Origin: Ureibacillus composti
GTDB lineage: Bacteria > Bacillota > Bacilli > Bacillales_A > Planococcaceae
Reading direction: 5' to 3'
NCBI GenBank assembly: GCA_030348875.1
Contig: JAUCEP010000002.1
Span: 3,365,001 to 3,429,000 of the forward strand
DNA length: 64,000 nt
Part shown: positions 36,302 to 44,561 of the stretch, piece after piece
How positions within the stretch are numbered: the first letter of the stretch is position 1
Layout: every line of letters starts with the position of its first letter
Translations under genes and position numbers: made by a program
The notes under the pieces: generated by a model
Databases searched by the model: none
Told to the model about the DNA's origin: nothing
What the model saw: only the letters and a program-made list of their open reading frames with translations

Positions 36302-37336
36302 TTAAATGAATAGAGGTACTACATGTAAGCCGCTTGTTTGAGGTAAATTCATTTGCACATTCATATTTTGAATTGCTTGACCTGCTGCGCCTTTTACTAA
36401 ATTATCAATTACACCTACGATTGTTGCTCTATTTGTTCGTTCATCCAACTTTACATGAATATCACAGAAATTCGACCCCTTTACTCGGTTTGTACCGACA
36501 GCAGAAGCCTCAGAAATAACACGCACAAACGGATGATCACGATATGTTTCAATTAAACACTCTGTCAGTTGCTTATTTGTAACACCTGCATGTACTGGAG
36601 CATAAGTAGTTGATAAAATACCTCTCGTCATAGGAACTAGATGTGTATTAAAGGTAATATTAGTCTTTGCACCAGCAAACATCTCTATTGCCTGTTCAAT
36701 TTCTGGTATATGTTGATGTTCATTAATTTTATATATTGATAGATTTTCATTTGCTTCACTGAAATGAGTTGTTTGTGATGGTTTAATTCCAGCACCTGAA
36801 ATTCCACTTTTTGCATCGATAACTAAGTAATTAGGATCAATTAATTCGTCTTTAATTAATGGAAGAATCGATAATAATACAGCAGTTGGGTAACATCCAG
36901 GATTAGCTATAACAGATGCTTCTTTAATATTTTTCTCATTCCATTCAGTAAGACCGTATACACTTTGTTGAATGATTTCTAAAGGAGCTGGTTTCTTTTT
37001 ATACCATTTTTCATAACTAGTTGGATCTTGTAGGCGATAATCCCCTGATAAATCTATTAATTTAGGGCCCACTCCTACTAGAGGTGGTAATAATTCGCTT
37101 GTTACCCCAGAAGGAGTACTTGTAAACACAACGTCAAAAGTTGATAGTGTATCAACGTTAATTTCGCTTAAAGGTTTGTCATGGATAGAAACTAAATGAC
37201 CAAATCTCGTTGAAAATGTTTCCCCTGCGCTAGAGGATGTGAATAATTCAATGTGCTCTACTTCTGGGTGATTGTGTAAAAAACGTATTAATTCTAAGCC
37301 GCCATATCCTGTTGCTCCAATAATCCCTACTTTCAA
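36302..37336 (-). CDS. argC: N-acetyl-gamma-glutamyl-phosphate reductase
   Basis: ArgC reduces acetylglutamyl phosphate to the semialdehyde with NADPH. The 344-residue protein has the N-terminal MKVGIIGATGYGGLELIRFL dinucleotide fold and the catalytic cysteine in VIANPGCYPTAVLL near residue 148. It starts at TTG 37336: AGGAG lies eight bases upstream, and the protein then begins where other ArgC proteins do. An in-frame GTG three codons earlier overlaps this site. It is the first gene of the arg operon and has a strong promoter. Confidence 0.95.
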   Translation of the reverse strand: MKVGIIGATGYGGLELIRFLHNHPEVEHIELFTSSSAGETFSTRFGHLVSIHDKPLSEINVDTLSTFDVVFTSTPSGVTSELLPPLVGVGPKLIDLSGDYRLQDPTSYEKWYKKKPAPLEIIQQSVYGLTEWNEKNIKEASVIANPGCYPTAVLLSILPLIKDELIDPNYLVIDAKSGISGAGIKPSQTTHFSEANENLSIYKINEHQHIPEIEQAIEMFAGAKTNITFNTHLVPMTRGILSTTYAPVHAGVTNKQLTECLIETYRDHPFVRVISEASAVGTNRVKGSNFCDIHVKLDERTNRATIVGVIDNLVKGAAGQAIQNMNVQMNLPQTSGLHVVPLFI

Positions 37337-37366
37337 TTCCTTCACTCCTAATAACAAGATAGCACT

Positions 37367-37395
37367 AGTATAATAGTGCATAAATATATAGTCAA
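37367..37395 (-). promoter_or_regulatory. argC promoter
   Basis: On the minus strand TTGACT and TATACT are 17 bases apart, five of six matches in each box. Confidence 0.82.
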
Positions 37396-37415
37396 TACGT
37401 ATTTTTATTTATTCA
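37377..37415. promoter_or_regulatory. Candidate ArgR operator at the arg promoter
   Basis: TGCATAAATA (37377-37386) and TATTTATTCA (37406-37415) form an imperfect inverted repeat flanking the -35 box. Both resemble halves of the ARG box of Bacillus (CATGAATAAAAATNCAAG type). No argR gene is in the window. Confidence 0.5.
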
Positions 37416-37440
37416 TATTTTTTTAATATGCTTTCAAATC

Positions 37441-37956
37441 TTAGGGAATACCATTTCCATTAATATGTATCCCACATTCAAAATATAATACTCTGAATAA
37501 AAATGCATTAATCAATAGAGAATTATTACTATATACAAAGTGGATAGTATCTCTATTAATCTTCCAAAGTTGATCATGAAGGTTTAACTCCCACACCTTA
37601 AGTACACGACAAATCATTAAAAGATCATTTTAAATTCTTCGTCAGGCTCTATCTTCGCATAAAACAATAAATACTTTTATCATTTCATTGCAACCAGAAT
37701 CTGGTTTAAGATTTCATATATTTCTACCACATTTGCATGTACTCATAATTTTCTTTCAACTTGGAATGGTCCAACTCGTTCCACCTGAAGTCATTTACGT
37801 CAGCTATACGGGCTTGGAACCAAAATGCCTTCTCATCTTTATATGTCTCTTGAAAGATACCATTCCCCCTTTTAAAAATAGGATTCATAGCAACTTTTTT
37901 TATGATGATATACCTTCTTCAAATGTTGCTAATTTTTCTTTGATTTTCATCCCCAT
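37441..37956 (-). pseudogene. Decayed gene of unknown family, about 170 codons
   Basis: Five coding-like segments line up on the minus strand. AAAGGGG and ATG 37956 start the frame (MGMKIKEKLATFEEG). A frame change leads to VAMNPIFKRGNGIFQETYKD and FWFQARIADVNDFRWNELD. A second leads to VVEIYEILNQILVAMK, followed by two stop codons in a row. YLLFYAKIEPDEEFKMI comes next, and a third change leads to WELNLHDQLWKINRDTIHFV and FLFRVLYFECGIHINGNGIP, then TAA. The three shifts are all of the same sense and restore the original frame. I do not recognise the family. Only the antisense strand is open over part of it. Confidence 0.7.
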
Positions 37957-38413
37957 AAAAATTACCCCTTTCTACCATTACTAAACCTCATTTCACTGTA
38001 AATAATTTGTAAATTTCGTTAATTTTGAAAATAAAAATATATAATAATCGCTAAATTGTTTCATATCTGGATATTATTCACCCCTAGAGTATCAGAATTA
38101 TAGAAAAATAGTTAAATTTATAATTCAATTTTGCAATATATGGATTGCGCCGAACCTAATATTTTAAATATTCTAACACTTCCGCATATCAAGCTAATTA
38201 AAACATTTTTAACATATATTGTAATTTAATTAAAATTATATTTTCCGGGGTGGTGTGTCGAGCTTGAAACATAAAAAAAAATGATCTTCCCATTAGAATG
38301 ATTCCAGGCAAGATACATTAAATATTGAAGGACAATTTCTTCCGAACAACTCCAAAACTTTTCTTCTCATTAAAGAAAATAAGATAATATAGAGGAAGCA
38401 AGTGCAATAAACA

Positions 38414-38448
38414 AAACCACCATTTTCTCAAAGAGAAAATGGTGGTTT
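38414..38448. terminator. Orphan terminator-like hairpin
   Basis: A perfect 16-bp stem (AAACCACCATTTTCTC with its complement) and a three-base loop, with T-rich flanks on both strands. It lies about 225 bases past the ccpA stop and could end ccpA transcripts, or a short plus-strand RNA. Confidence 0.7.
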
Positions 38449-38674
38449 ATTTATTGTTATGCATCCGTGGAAACTTACTAAAACTTTATTCTATTGATGA
38501 ATCTGATTAAGCATCGTCGAATGGCAACACTTATTAATATGTAGTCGCCAATCCACTTCAATCGATCTATAAAATATCAGAATCTTATAGTAAGTTATTT
38601 GGCATTTCATAAAAATTATACTTGTGTACTAGCATTTACTTTATATAATACCTATCTACATTCTTCCTCAAAAG

Positions 38675-39688
38675 TTATTCCTGAGCAGATGTCTTTACAG
38701 AATGTCGGTATTCAATGCGATGTGGTAATAAAACTGACTGATTTTCAATTTCTTCTTTATTCATAATCTTTGTTAATAAACGCATAGCAACTGCACCGAT
38801 ATCATATAGAGGCAATACTACACTTGTTAAGCGAGGTCTCACCATTCTAGCAAGTTTTGAATTCTCGAAACTGATCACTTCAATATCATTAGGAACGTTT
38901 TTTCCGTGATCCTGTGCCCCATGTATGATTCCAATCGCTAATTCATCACTTCCAGCAAAAAATGCTGTAGGTGGGTTTTCTAATTTATGAAATACTTCCC
39001 ATGATTCCAGTCCACCATCATATGAACCATCTTCGAATACAATTAATTGTTCATCTACTTCAATGTTTGCATCTTCTAAAGCTTTTTTATATGCTTCCAG
39101 TTTATATTTTGAGTTAATTGTAAATTGCATCGGTCCAGAAATAAAGGCAATTCGTTTATGACCATTATTGATTAGTATTTGGACTGCCTCATAAGCTGCT
39201 TGAAAATAATCAATATTTACTGAAGCAAATTTATTTGTCTCATCAACTGATCCAGCTAGGACAATTGGTACTGGAGAATGTTCCATTTCCTGAACTAATT
39301 TAGGTGTAACAGCATCACTGATCATCACGATACCGTCTACCTGTTTCCCTAACATTGTGTCGATAAGGGATAATTCCTTTTCTTCACTTTGGTCAGAATT
39401 CGCTAAAATAATGTTATAGCTGTACATTGTGGCAATATCTTCGATTCCACGTGCTGCTTCAGCATAAATAATATTGGCGATGTCTGGAATAATTACACCG
39501 ACAGTCGTTGTTTTTTTACTTGCTAAACCACGTGCAACTGCATTTGGTCTATACTCTAATCTTTCAATGACTTCTAAAACTTTTTTTCTTGTTGCTGGTT
39601 TAACGTTTTGATTTCCATTCACTACACGTGAAACAGTTGCCATTGAAACATTCGCTTCACGAGCAACATCATATATGGTTACAGTCAA
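38675..39688 (-). CDS. ccpA: Catabolite control protein A
   Basis: CcpA is the LacI-family master regulator of carbon catabolite control; with HPr-Ser-P it binds cre sites. The 337-residue protein has the helix-turn-helix [20 protein letters not shown] at 3-22, the hinge [19 protein letters not shown], and a ligand core ending [12 protein letters not shown]-like and [19 protein letters not shown] chose TTG 39688: AAGGAGG lies nine bases upstream, and the protein then starts like other CcpA proteins. Longer in-frame ATG starts (39766, 39754) lack good sites. aroA lies upstream on the same strand, as in Bacillus subtilis. Confidence 0.96.
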   Translation of the reverse strand: MTVTIYDVAREANVSMATVSRVVNGNQNVKPATRKKVLEVIERLEYRPNAVARGLASKKTTTVGVIIPDIANIIYAEAARGIEDIATMYSYNIILANSDQSEEKELSLIDTMLGKQVDGIVMISDAVTPKLVQEMEHSPVPIVLAGSVDETNKFASVNIDYFQAAYEAVQILINNGHKRIAFISGPMQFTINSKYKLEAYKKALEDANIEVDEQLIVFEDGSYDGGLESWEVFHKLENPPTAFFAGSDELAIGIIHGAQDHGKNVPNDIEVISFENSKLARMVRPRLTSVVLPLYDIGAVAMRLLTKIMNKEEIENQSVLLPHRIEYRHSVKTSAQE

Positions 39689-39883
39689 AGGGTTTAGCCT
39701 CCTTATATCAATCTTATTTACCTCATCATACGATAATATCCTTTTCTTTTCCATTTTAACACCCAAAATAGAATTGTTCGAAAAATTGAACTTTTATTTA
39801 AGATATTTTTTTGTCTAGAAAGCCTTATGTTATTCACAAATATGAAAGGAAAAATGTTTAATTATCTTAAACATCAACACAAT

Positions 39884-39926
39884 CAAAAAAAGCTGTACAA
39901 TAATGTCATTAAGACTTATTGACAGC
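39884..39926 (-). terminator. Terminator of aroA
   Basis: On the minus strand GCTGTCAATAA and TTATTGTACAGC pair (one bulge), followed by seven T. It separates aroA from ccpA transcription. Confidence 0.85.
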
Positions 39927-39934
39927 CCTTGCTA

Positions 39935-41020
39935 TTAAGCTTTTAACTCGTACTGTTTCATGAATTGTTGAATTTCAGAATAGAATTGGTCAAATTGAGG
40001 AATATCCATTTGTTGTTGTGAATCTGATAGAGCGACAGAAGGATCTGGATGTACTTCAGCCATTACTCCATCAGCACCAATTGCGATTGCAGCTTTAGCA
40101 CATGGTAACAGTAAATCACGACGACCCGTTGAATGTGTTACGTCAACAAATACAGGTAAATGAGTTTCTTGTTTTAAAATTGGTACTGCAGAAATATCTA
40201 ACGTATTACGTGTTGCTTTTTCATATGTGCGGATTCCGCGCTCACAAAGCATAATATTTTCATTACCTTTAGACATGATGTATTCTGCCGCATGAATGAA
40301 CTCATCAATAGTTGCAGCTAAACCACGTTTTAATAATACAGGTTTGTTTGTTGCACCTACAGCTTTTAGTAGTTCAAAGTTCTGCATATTACGCGCACCA
40401 ATTTGAATTACATCGATATAGTCTAGCGCTTCTTCGATATGAGCAGGAGTTACAATTTCAGTAACTACTGATAAACCATATTCTTTAGAAACTTGTTTTA
40501 ATATTTTAAGCCCTTCAACACCTAATCCTTGGAAATCATATGGAGAAGTACGTGGTTTGAATGCCCCACCACGGATCATTTTTAAACCTTTTGCTTTAAT
40601 TGATTCGGCAACTGCTGCCACTTGTTCATATGATTCTACCGAACATGGTCCGAATACAAAGGTTGGAGCACCTGCCCCCACTTGTTCACCGTTAATATTA
40701 ATAACTGTATCTTCAGACTTTTTCTTACGTGATACAAGTAACTCTTTTTTCTTGCTTTCTTCTAATTGTTTTAGAGAAGTTGTAAAAATTTGCTTAAATA
40801 TATAATCAACCGTCATTTGATTTAACGGGCCTTTGTTATTGTCTTTTAAAAGGTTTAACATATGACGCTCACGTAGAGGGTCGTATCGATTAACACCTTG
40901 TTTTTCTTTAATTTTACCGATTTCATTAACAATTTCAGCACGTTCATTGATTAAACGTAAGATTTCTAGATTTAGTTCATCAATTTGAATTCGAAGTGTT
41001 TCTAAGTTTTGTCTACTCAT
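39935..41020 (-). CDS. aroA: Bifunctional chorismate mutase / DAHP synthase
   Basis: This enzyme condenses PEP and erythrose-4-phosphate to DAHP, the first step of aromatic synthesis. Its N-terminal chorismate mutase domain (about 1-90; [19 protein letters not shown]) serves as the allosteric sensor of prephenate. The DAHP synthase part (about 105-361) has [34 protein letters not shown] and [12 protein letters not shown] chose ATG 41020, where the homologues begin; the ATG four codons earlier sits on AAAAGGAG without spacing. A promoter with a large palindrome at its start point lies upstream. Confidence 0.96.
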   Translation of the reverse strand: MSRQNLETLRIQIDELNLEILRLINERAEIVNEIGKIKEKQGVNRYDPLRERHMLNLLKDNNKGPLNQMTVDYIFKQIFTTSLKQLEESKKKELLVSRKKKSEDTVININGEQVGAGAPTFVFGPCSVESYEQVAAVAESIKAKGLKMIRGGAFKPRTSPYDFQGLGVEGLKILKQVSKEYGLSVVTEIVTPAHIEEALDYIDVIQIGARNMQNFELLKAVGATNKPVLLKRGLAATIDEFIHAAEYIMSKGNENIMLCERGIRTYEKATRNTLDISAVPILKQETHLPVFVDVTHSTGRRDLLLPCAKAAIAIGADGVMAEVHPDPSVALSDSQQQMDIPQFDQFYSEIQQFMKQYELKA

Positions 41021-41060
41021 TCCTTTTTCCATCTCCTTTTAGCCAACTCTTTCAGATTGC

Positions 41061-41081
41061 TAAAATGTATGATACATTTTA
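41061..41081. promoter_or_regulatory. 21-bp perfect palindrome between aroA and the FtsA-like gene
   Basis: The arms TAAAATGTAT and ATACATTTTA flank a single central G. It lies immediately downstream of the predicted aroA start point and overlaps the -35 region of a possible divergent promoter, a typical repressor position. I do not recognise the cognate regulator. Confidence 0.65.
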
Positions 41082-41091
41082 AGTTAATCAT

Positions 41092-41120
41092 ATTATAATC
41101 CACAATATTCAGAATGTCAC
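41092..41120 (-). promoter_or_regulatory. aroA promoter, overlapping a divergent -10
   Basis: On the minus strand GTGACA and TATAAT are 17 bases apart. The sequence ATTATAAT also gives a plus-strand TATAAT (41094-41099) that could serve the FtsA-like gene. Confidence 0.72.
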
Positions 41121-41179
41121 GTAATAATTTAGCGATTCAACTCGCTAAAGTGCATTTTATATTGAAAGGAAGCGATTTT

Positions 41180-43327
41180 TTGGGTTCGACATTATTCGCA
41201 TTAGATATTGGTACTCGCTCTGTTGTCGGAATAATTTTAGAAGTACAAGATAACTACTTTCATGTTACAGATATATTAATAAAAGAACATAAAGAACGTG
41301 CGATGGTTGATGGACAAATACATAATGTTGTACACGTGGCTGATTTAATAAAAGAAATAAAGCAAGAACTTGAGTTTAAACATGGTCCCTTAACAAAAGT
41401 AAATGTTGCTGCCGCAGGACGATCATTGATTACTGAACAAGCTAGTCTAACGATTCAAATTAATAATCGGCCAATCTTAACAGAAGAAGATATTAGTAGA
41501 TTAGAATTACAAGCTGTACAACTCGCACAGCAACAGCTTTTACAAAATGATGAAGTTCAAAAATCAAGTCACTATTACTGTGTTGGGTACTCCGTCTTAT
41601 TTTATAAGCTAGATGGTGAAGAAATAGGGAGTTTAATAGACCAACAGGGTGAAGAAGTAACAATTGAAGTAATTGCAACTTTCTTACCTCGTGTAGTTGT
41701 CGAATCTCTACTTGCTGCATTAAAAAGAGCCGATTTAGAAATGGAAGCGATGACGCTTGAACCGATTGCTGCCATAAACGTATTAATTCCCACTTCTATG
41801 AGAAGATTGAATGTCGCGCTAGTTGATATTGGTGCTGGTACTTCTGATATCGCGATTACCGACAAAGGGACTATTATAGCATATGGTATGGTTCCAATTG
41901 CAGGCGATGAAATAACAGAAGCATTAAGTGAACACTATTTACTAGATTTCCCTATAGCCGAATCGACAAAACGCTTATTACAAACCGAAGAGTCGATTCC
42001 TATACAAGATATATTAGGTTTTGAACAAGTTTACACACGGGAAGAAGTAATCAATGCTTTAGCACCTTCGATCAAACATCTAGCGAAATCAATTGGTCGT
42101 GAGATCCTAAATTTAAATAATCAGCAGGCACCGAAAGCTGTTATGTTGGTTGGTGGTGGTAGCCTAACACCCAACTTAACAAAAGAATTGGCCTCCATAT
42201 TACAATTACCAGATAACCGTGTTGCTGTTAGAGGCATAGATGCCATCCAAAACTTAACGAAAAATGAATCGATCCCTGTAACACCTGAACTTGTTACACC
42301 TATTGGCATTGCCATTGCCGCAAAAAAAGCACCTATACAATATATGTCGGTTACAGTAAATGATCAGGTCATTCGCTTATTTGAAATGAAAGAAATGACT
42401 GTAGCAGATGCATTTCTAATAGCCAATATAACAGCGAAACAATTATATGGAAAACCTGGTAAGGGTATTTCGATTCATGTTAATGGTCATAAAATCGATA
42501 TTCCTGGCGGACACGGTGAGGCTACTACAATCTATGTAAACGGTCAACTGGCATCTGCAAAATCTATCATTCAGCATGGCGATGTCATTACGCTTTCAGA
42601 AGGCAAAGATGGGCAAGATGCAACAGCAACTTTAAAAGATATTATTGATAGTGCTTCCACCAAATCATTAACAATCCAGGAGACTCTTTATGAAATCGAA
42701 CCAGAAGTGAAAGTAAACGGGGAAATGGTGTCCTTAGAAACTTACCTTCATAACGATGATCAAGTATTGGTCAAGACTAGTGAAACCATTGAGGAAATCT
42801 TAAAACAGCTTAATCGAATTGATTTACTTAATAAGACCTTACCTTTCTACATAACCGTTAATAATCAGCAAATGTTTTTACCAGAACATACATCTAAAAT
42901 TTGGATTAATAAAAAACCAGGTAAATTACAATATTCTTTACGCAATGGGGATCATTTGTTAATCGAAGAAGTACCATGTCCGAATGTTCATTCAGTATTG
43001 AACCGTTTAAGTCTAGTACTTGAGGATAAAATCATTGTGACTTTCCAAGGTGAGGAAATTGAACTTGTAAAAACGTGTAATGAAGTTTTCATTAATGGTA
43101 CCAAAGGACAAGCTCAGTCAGTTGTTCATAATGGGGATCAACTTGTAATCAATCAAGTTGAAGATAGAAGATGGCGTTATCAAGATATTTTCCGATATAC
43201 TAATTGGCAGCTTCCTTCAAACTTTAAAGGTCAATTTACAGTATTACGAAATGGAGATCCTTCATCACTACATGAGGATATTTTTGGTGGAGACATTTTA
43301 GAAATTCAATTAACCGAAACTAATTAA
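41180..43327 (+). CDS. FtsA-like ATPase with three C-terminal repeats
   Basis: A 715-residue protein. Residues 1-385 are an FtsA/PilM-like actin-fold domain: phosphate-1 LFALDIGTRSVVGI (5-18), VDIGAGTSDIAITDKGTI (216-233), PIAGDEIT and MLVGGGSLTPNL (322-333). The remaining 330 residues hold three repeats of about 60 residues (about 430-489, 556-617, 618-675). Each has a strand pair and the core V/I-N-G...(about 10)...hNGDxLxI. There is no clear membrane segment or C-terminal amphipathic FtsA helix. The TTG at 41180 (AAGGAAG seven bases upstream) starts the protein at GSTLFALDIG. It is distinct from the canonical divisome FtsA and its role is unknown. Confidence 0.85.
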   Translation: MGSTLFALDIGTRSVVGIILEVQDNYFHVTDILIKEHKERAMVDGQIHNVVHVADLIKEIKQELEFKHGPLTKVNVAAAGRSLITEQASLTIQINNRPILTEEDISRLELQAVQLAQQQLLQNDEVQKSSHYYCVGYSVLFYKLDGEEIGSLIDQQGEEVTIEVIATFLPRVVVESLLAALKRADLEMEAMTLEPIAAINVLIPTSMRRLNVALVDIGAGTSDIAITDKGTIIAYGMVPIAGDEITEALSEHYLLDFPIAESTKRLLQTEESIPIQDILGFEQVYTREEVINALAPSIKHLAKSIGREILNLNNQQAPKAVMLVGGGSLTPNLTKELASILQLPDNRVAVRGIDAIQNLTKNESIPVTPELVTPIGIAIAAKKAPIQYMSVTVNDQVIRLFEMKEMTVADAFLIANITAKQLYGKPGKGISIHVNGHKIDIPGGHGEATTIYVNGQLASAKSIIQHGDVITLSEGKDGQDATATLKDIIDSASTKSLTIQETLYEIEPEVKVNGEMVSLETYLHNDDQVLVKTSETIEEILKQLNRIDLLNKTLPFYITVNNQQMFLPEHTSKIWINKKPGKLQYSLRNGDHLLIEEVPCPNVHSVLNRLSLVLEDKIIVTFQGEEIELVKTCNEVFINGTKGQAQSVVHNGDQLVINQVEDRRWRYQDIFRYTNWQLPSNFKGQFTVLRNGDPSSLHEDIFGGDILEIQLTETN

Positions 43328-43356
43328 AAGGCTGTCCTTGATTGGACAGCCTTTTC
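43327..43356. terminator. Bidirectional terminator, FtsA-like gene / ytxH
   Basis: An 11-bp stem (AAAGGCTGTCC with its complement) with a six-base loop followed by TTTT. Confidence 0.88.
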
Positions 43357-43364
43357 GCTTTATA

Positions 43365-43841
43365 TTATATAGATGAAGGACGTGATATTTCTGCCATATC
43401 CATTCCTTCAGTATATTCAGACGAACTTGTTTCCTCTAATGGTTCTTCCCCTTCATATGAAACCGTACCATCATCAAAAACAGTTGGGACTTTCGTTGTT
43501 TTTGTTTTCACCTTATCAACTAATTGAGTCGATTGTTCTTTAATTTGACTCGATAGCTGGGCAGTTTTTTCTTTTGCTGTAGAAGAAAGAACTAGACTTT
43601 TTTCACGAATATTTACGGCCTGTGTTGCAACATCTGTACGTAAATCTCTACCTGCTTTAGGAGCTAATAATAGTCCTACAGCTGCACCCACAATTCCGCC
43701 TACAAATGCACCGATAACAAAATCTTTCATATTCACCGTCTCCTCTTCGTAAATTGGATCGATATTACCTGTATAAACTTGAGGTAAATGAGATGGATTT
43801 AAATCCTTCACTTCGTTATAATTCGGTTTTTCTACTGCCAT
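43365..43841 (-). CDS. ytxH: YtxH-domain protein
   Basis: A 158-residue protein with the YtxH motif, a glycine-rich hydrophobic segment followed by a basic patch (FVGGIVGAAVGLLLAPKAGR, residues 47-66). A helical charged tail follows. The family is linked to general stress in Bacillus, with an unclear molecular role. The ATG at 43841 has AAAAGGGG upstream. A second start at 43730 (MKDFVIGAFV) has GAGGAG nine bases away and would give the usual short YtxH form, so two products are possible. It follows ytxG by 24 bases. Confidence 0.88.
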   Translation of the reverse strand: MAVEKPNYNEVKDLNPSHLPQVYTGNIDPIYEEETVNMKDFVIGAFVGGIVGAAVGLLLAPKAGRDLRTDVATQAVNIREKSLVLSSTAKEKTAQLSSQIKEQSTQLVDKVKTKTTKVPTVFDDGTVSYEGEEPLEETSSSEYTEGMDMAEISRPSSI

Positions 43842-43865
43842 TTGCTACACATCCCCTTTTGTATT

Positions 43866-44354
43866 TTATTTACGGCGTTTCAATCTTGAAGTGTTTTTGA
43901 TTGCTTCTTCTGCAGCCTCATCAACAGCCTCAACCTGATTTACCACTTTACGTTGCTTCCACTTTTCTGCAATTTCCATTGCCACATTGCTCCATTGCAC
44001 AACTTGCGCAATTTTTTCCTCATTTTTGCTAACTTCAGTTGTTATTGAAGAAGTAATTTTATTGATTGAATTATTTAATCCGTTAATGGAGTCCCCGATA
44101 TTTTTAGCCGCATTTACAACCGTATTTAATTTCTCTGATTTTTCTACAATATCCTCAGCTAAAGAATTTGTTTTCTCTAAAAGAAAGGTAGTTTCACGCG
44201 TGATGCCTTCTAATTGTCCTTCAATTCCAGCTACTGTTCCTGCCATACTGTTTAGTGTGTTTTTTAGTGAAAATAATGTCATACCTACACTAAAACATAA
44301 TACTAAAAAACCAATTGCCGCAATTAATGCCGCGATGTATAAAATGACTTCCAA
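43866..44354 (-). CDS. ytxG: YtxG, DUF948 protein
   Basis: A 162-residue DUF948 protein: one N-terminal membrane helix (about 3-27, ILYIAALIAAIGFLVLCFSV) followed by helical coiled coil (about 30-130) and a basic tail. The family is a stress-associated membrane protein of unknown mechanism, co-transcribed with ytxH in Bacillus. The start codon is TTG at 44354 with AGGAGG eight bases upstream; no ATG is near. It is the first gene of a two-gene unit, and a terminator separates it from murC. Confidence 0.9.
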   Translation of the reverse strand: MEVILYIAALIAAIGFLVLCFSVGMTLFSLKNTLNSMAGTVAGIEGQLEGITRETTFLLEKTNSLAEDIVEKSEKLNTVVNAAKNIGDSINGLNNSINKITSSITTEVSKNEEKIAQVVQWSNVAMEIAEKWKQRKVVNQVEAVDEAAEEAIKNTSRLKRRK

Positions 44355-44425
44355 GATGATGACCTCCTATGACTAGTTACATATTCTTTTCGACAAATAT
44401 TTTATTATTCCTTCAATATTTGCAA

Positions 44426-44464
44426 AAAGGACCAACTCACTGTTGTACCTGAGTGGTCCCTTTT
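44426..44464 (-). terminator. murC terminator
   Basis: AAAAGGGACCACTCA pairs with TGAGTTGGTCCTTTTT (one bulge) on the minus strand. Confidence 0.8.
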
Positions 44465-44561
44465 ACTCGCGCGAAAAATCTTTCGCATCTGACGTACTAT
44501 CTAATCAAGAGGATTCCCGCTTATCTTAAAGAAACCCTATACTATTTTACAACATGTATGC

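Larger units (their letters stand above)
37337..38674. other. 1.3-kb gap between argC and ccpA
   Basis: This stretch holds the arg promoter, a decayed gene (37441-37956) and a long terminator-like hairpin (38414-38448). The remaining DNA (37960-38410 and 38450-38670) is AT-rich with no convincing gene. Confidence 0.6.

Noticed and set aside
37688-37984. 98-codon plus-strand open frame
   Set aside because: It has no ribosome-binding site and lies antisense to the decayed gene, whose broken frames read as a protein.
38251-38293. Possible tiny gene with a GGGGTGG site and TTG start
   Set aside because: The frame stops after six codons. It may be a relic of a lost gene start, but there is not enough sequence to call it.
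41114-41179. Upstream ATG for the FtsA-like protein
   Set aside because: No ribosome-binding site, and it overlaps the aroA -35 box; the TTG at 41180 has proper spacing and starts at the conserved actin-fold strand.
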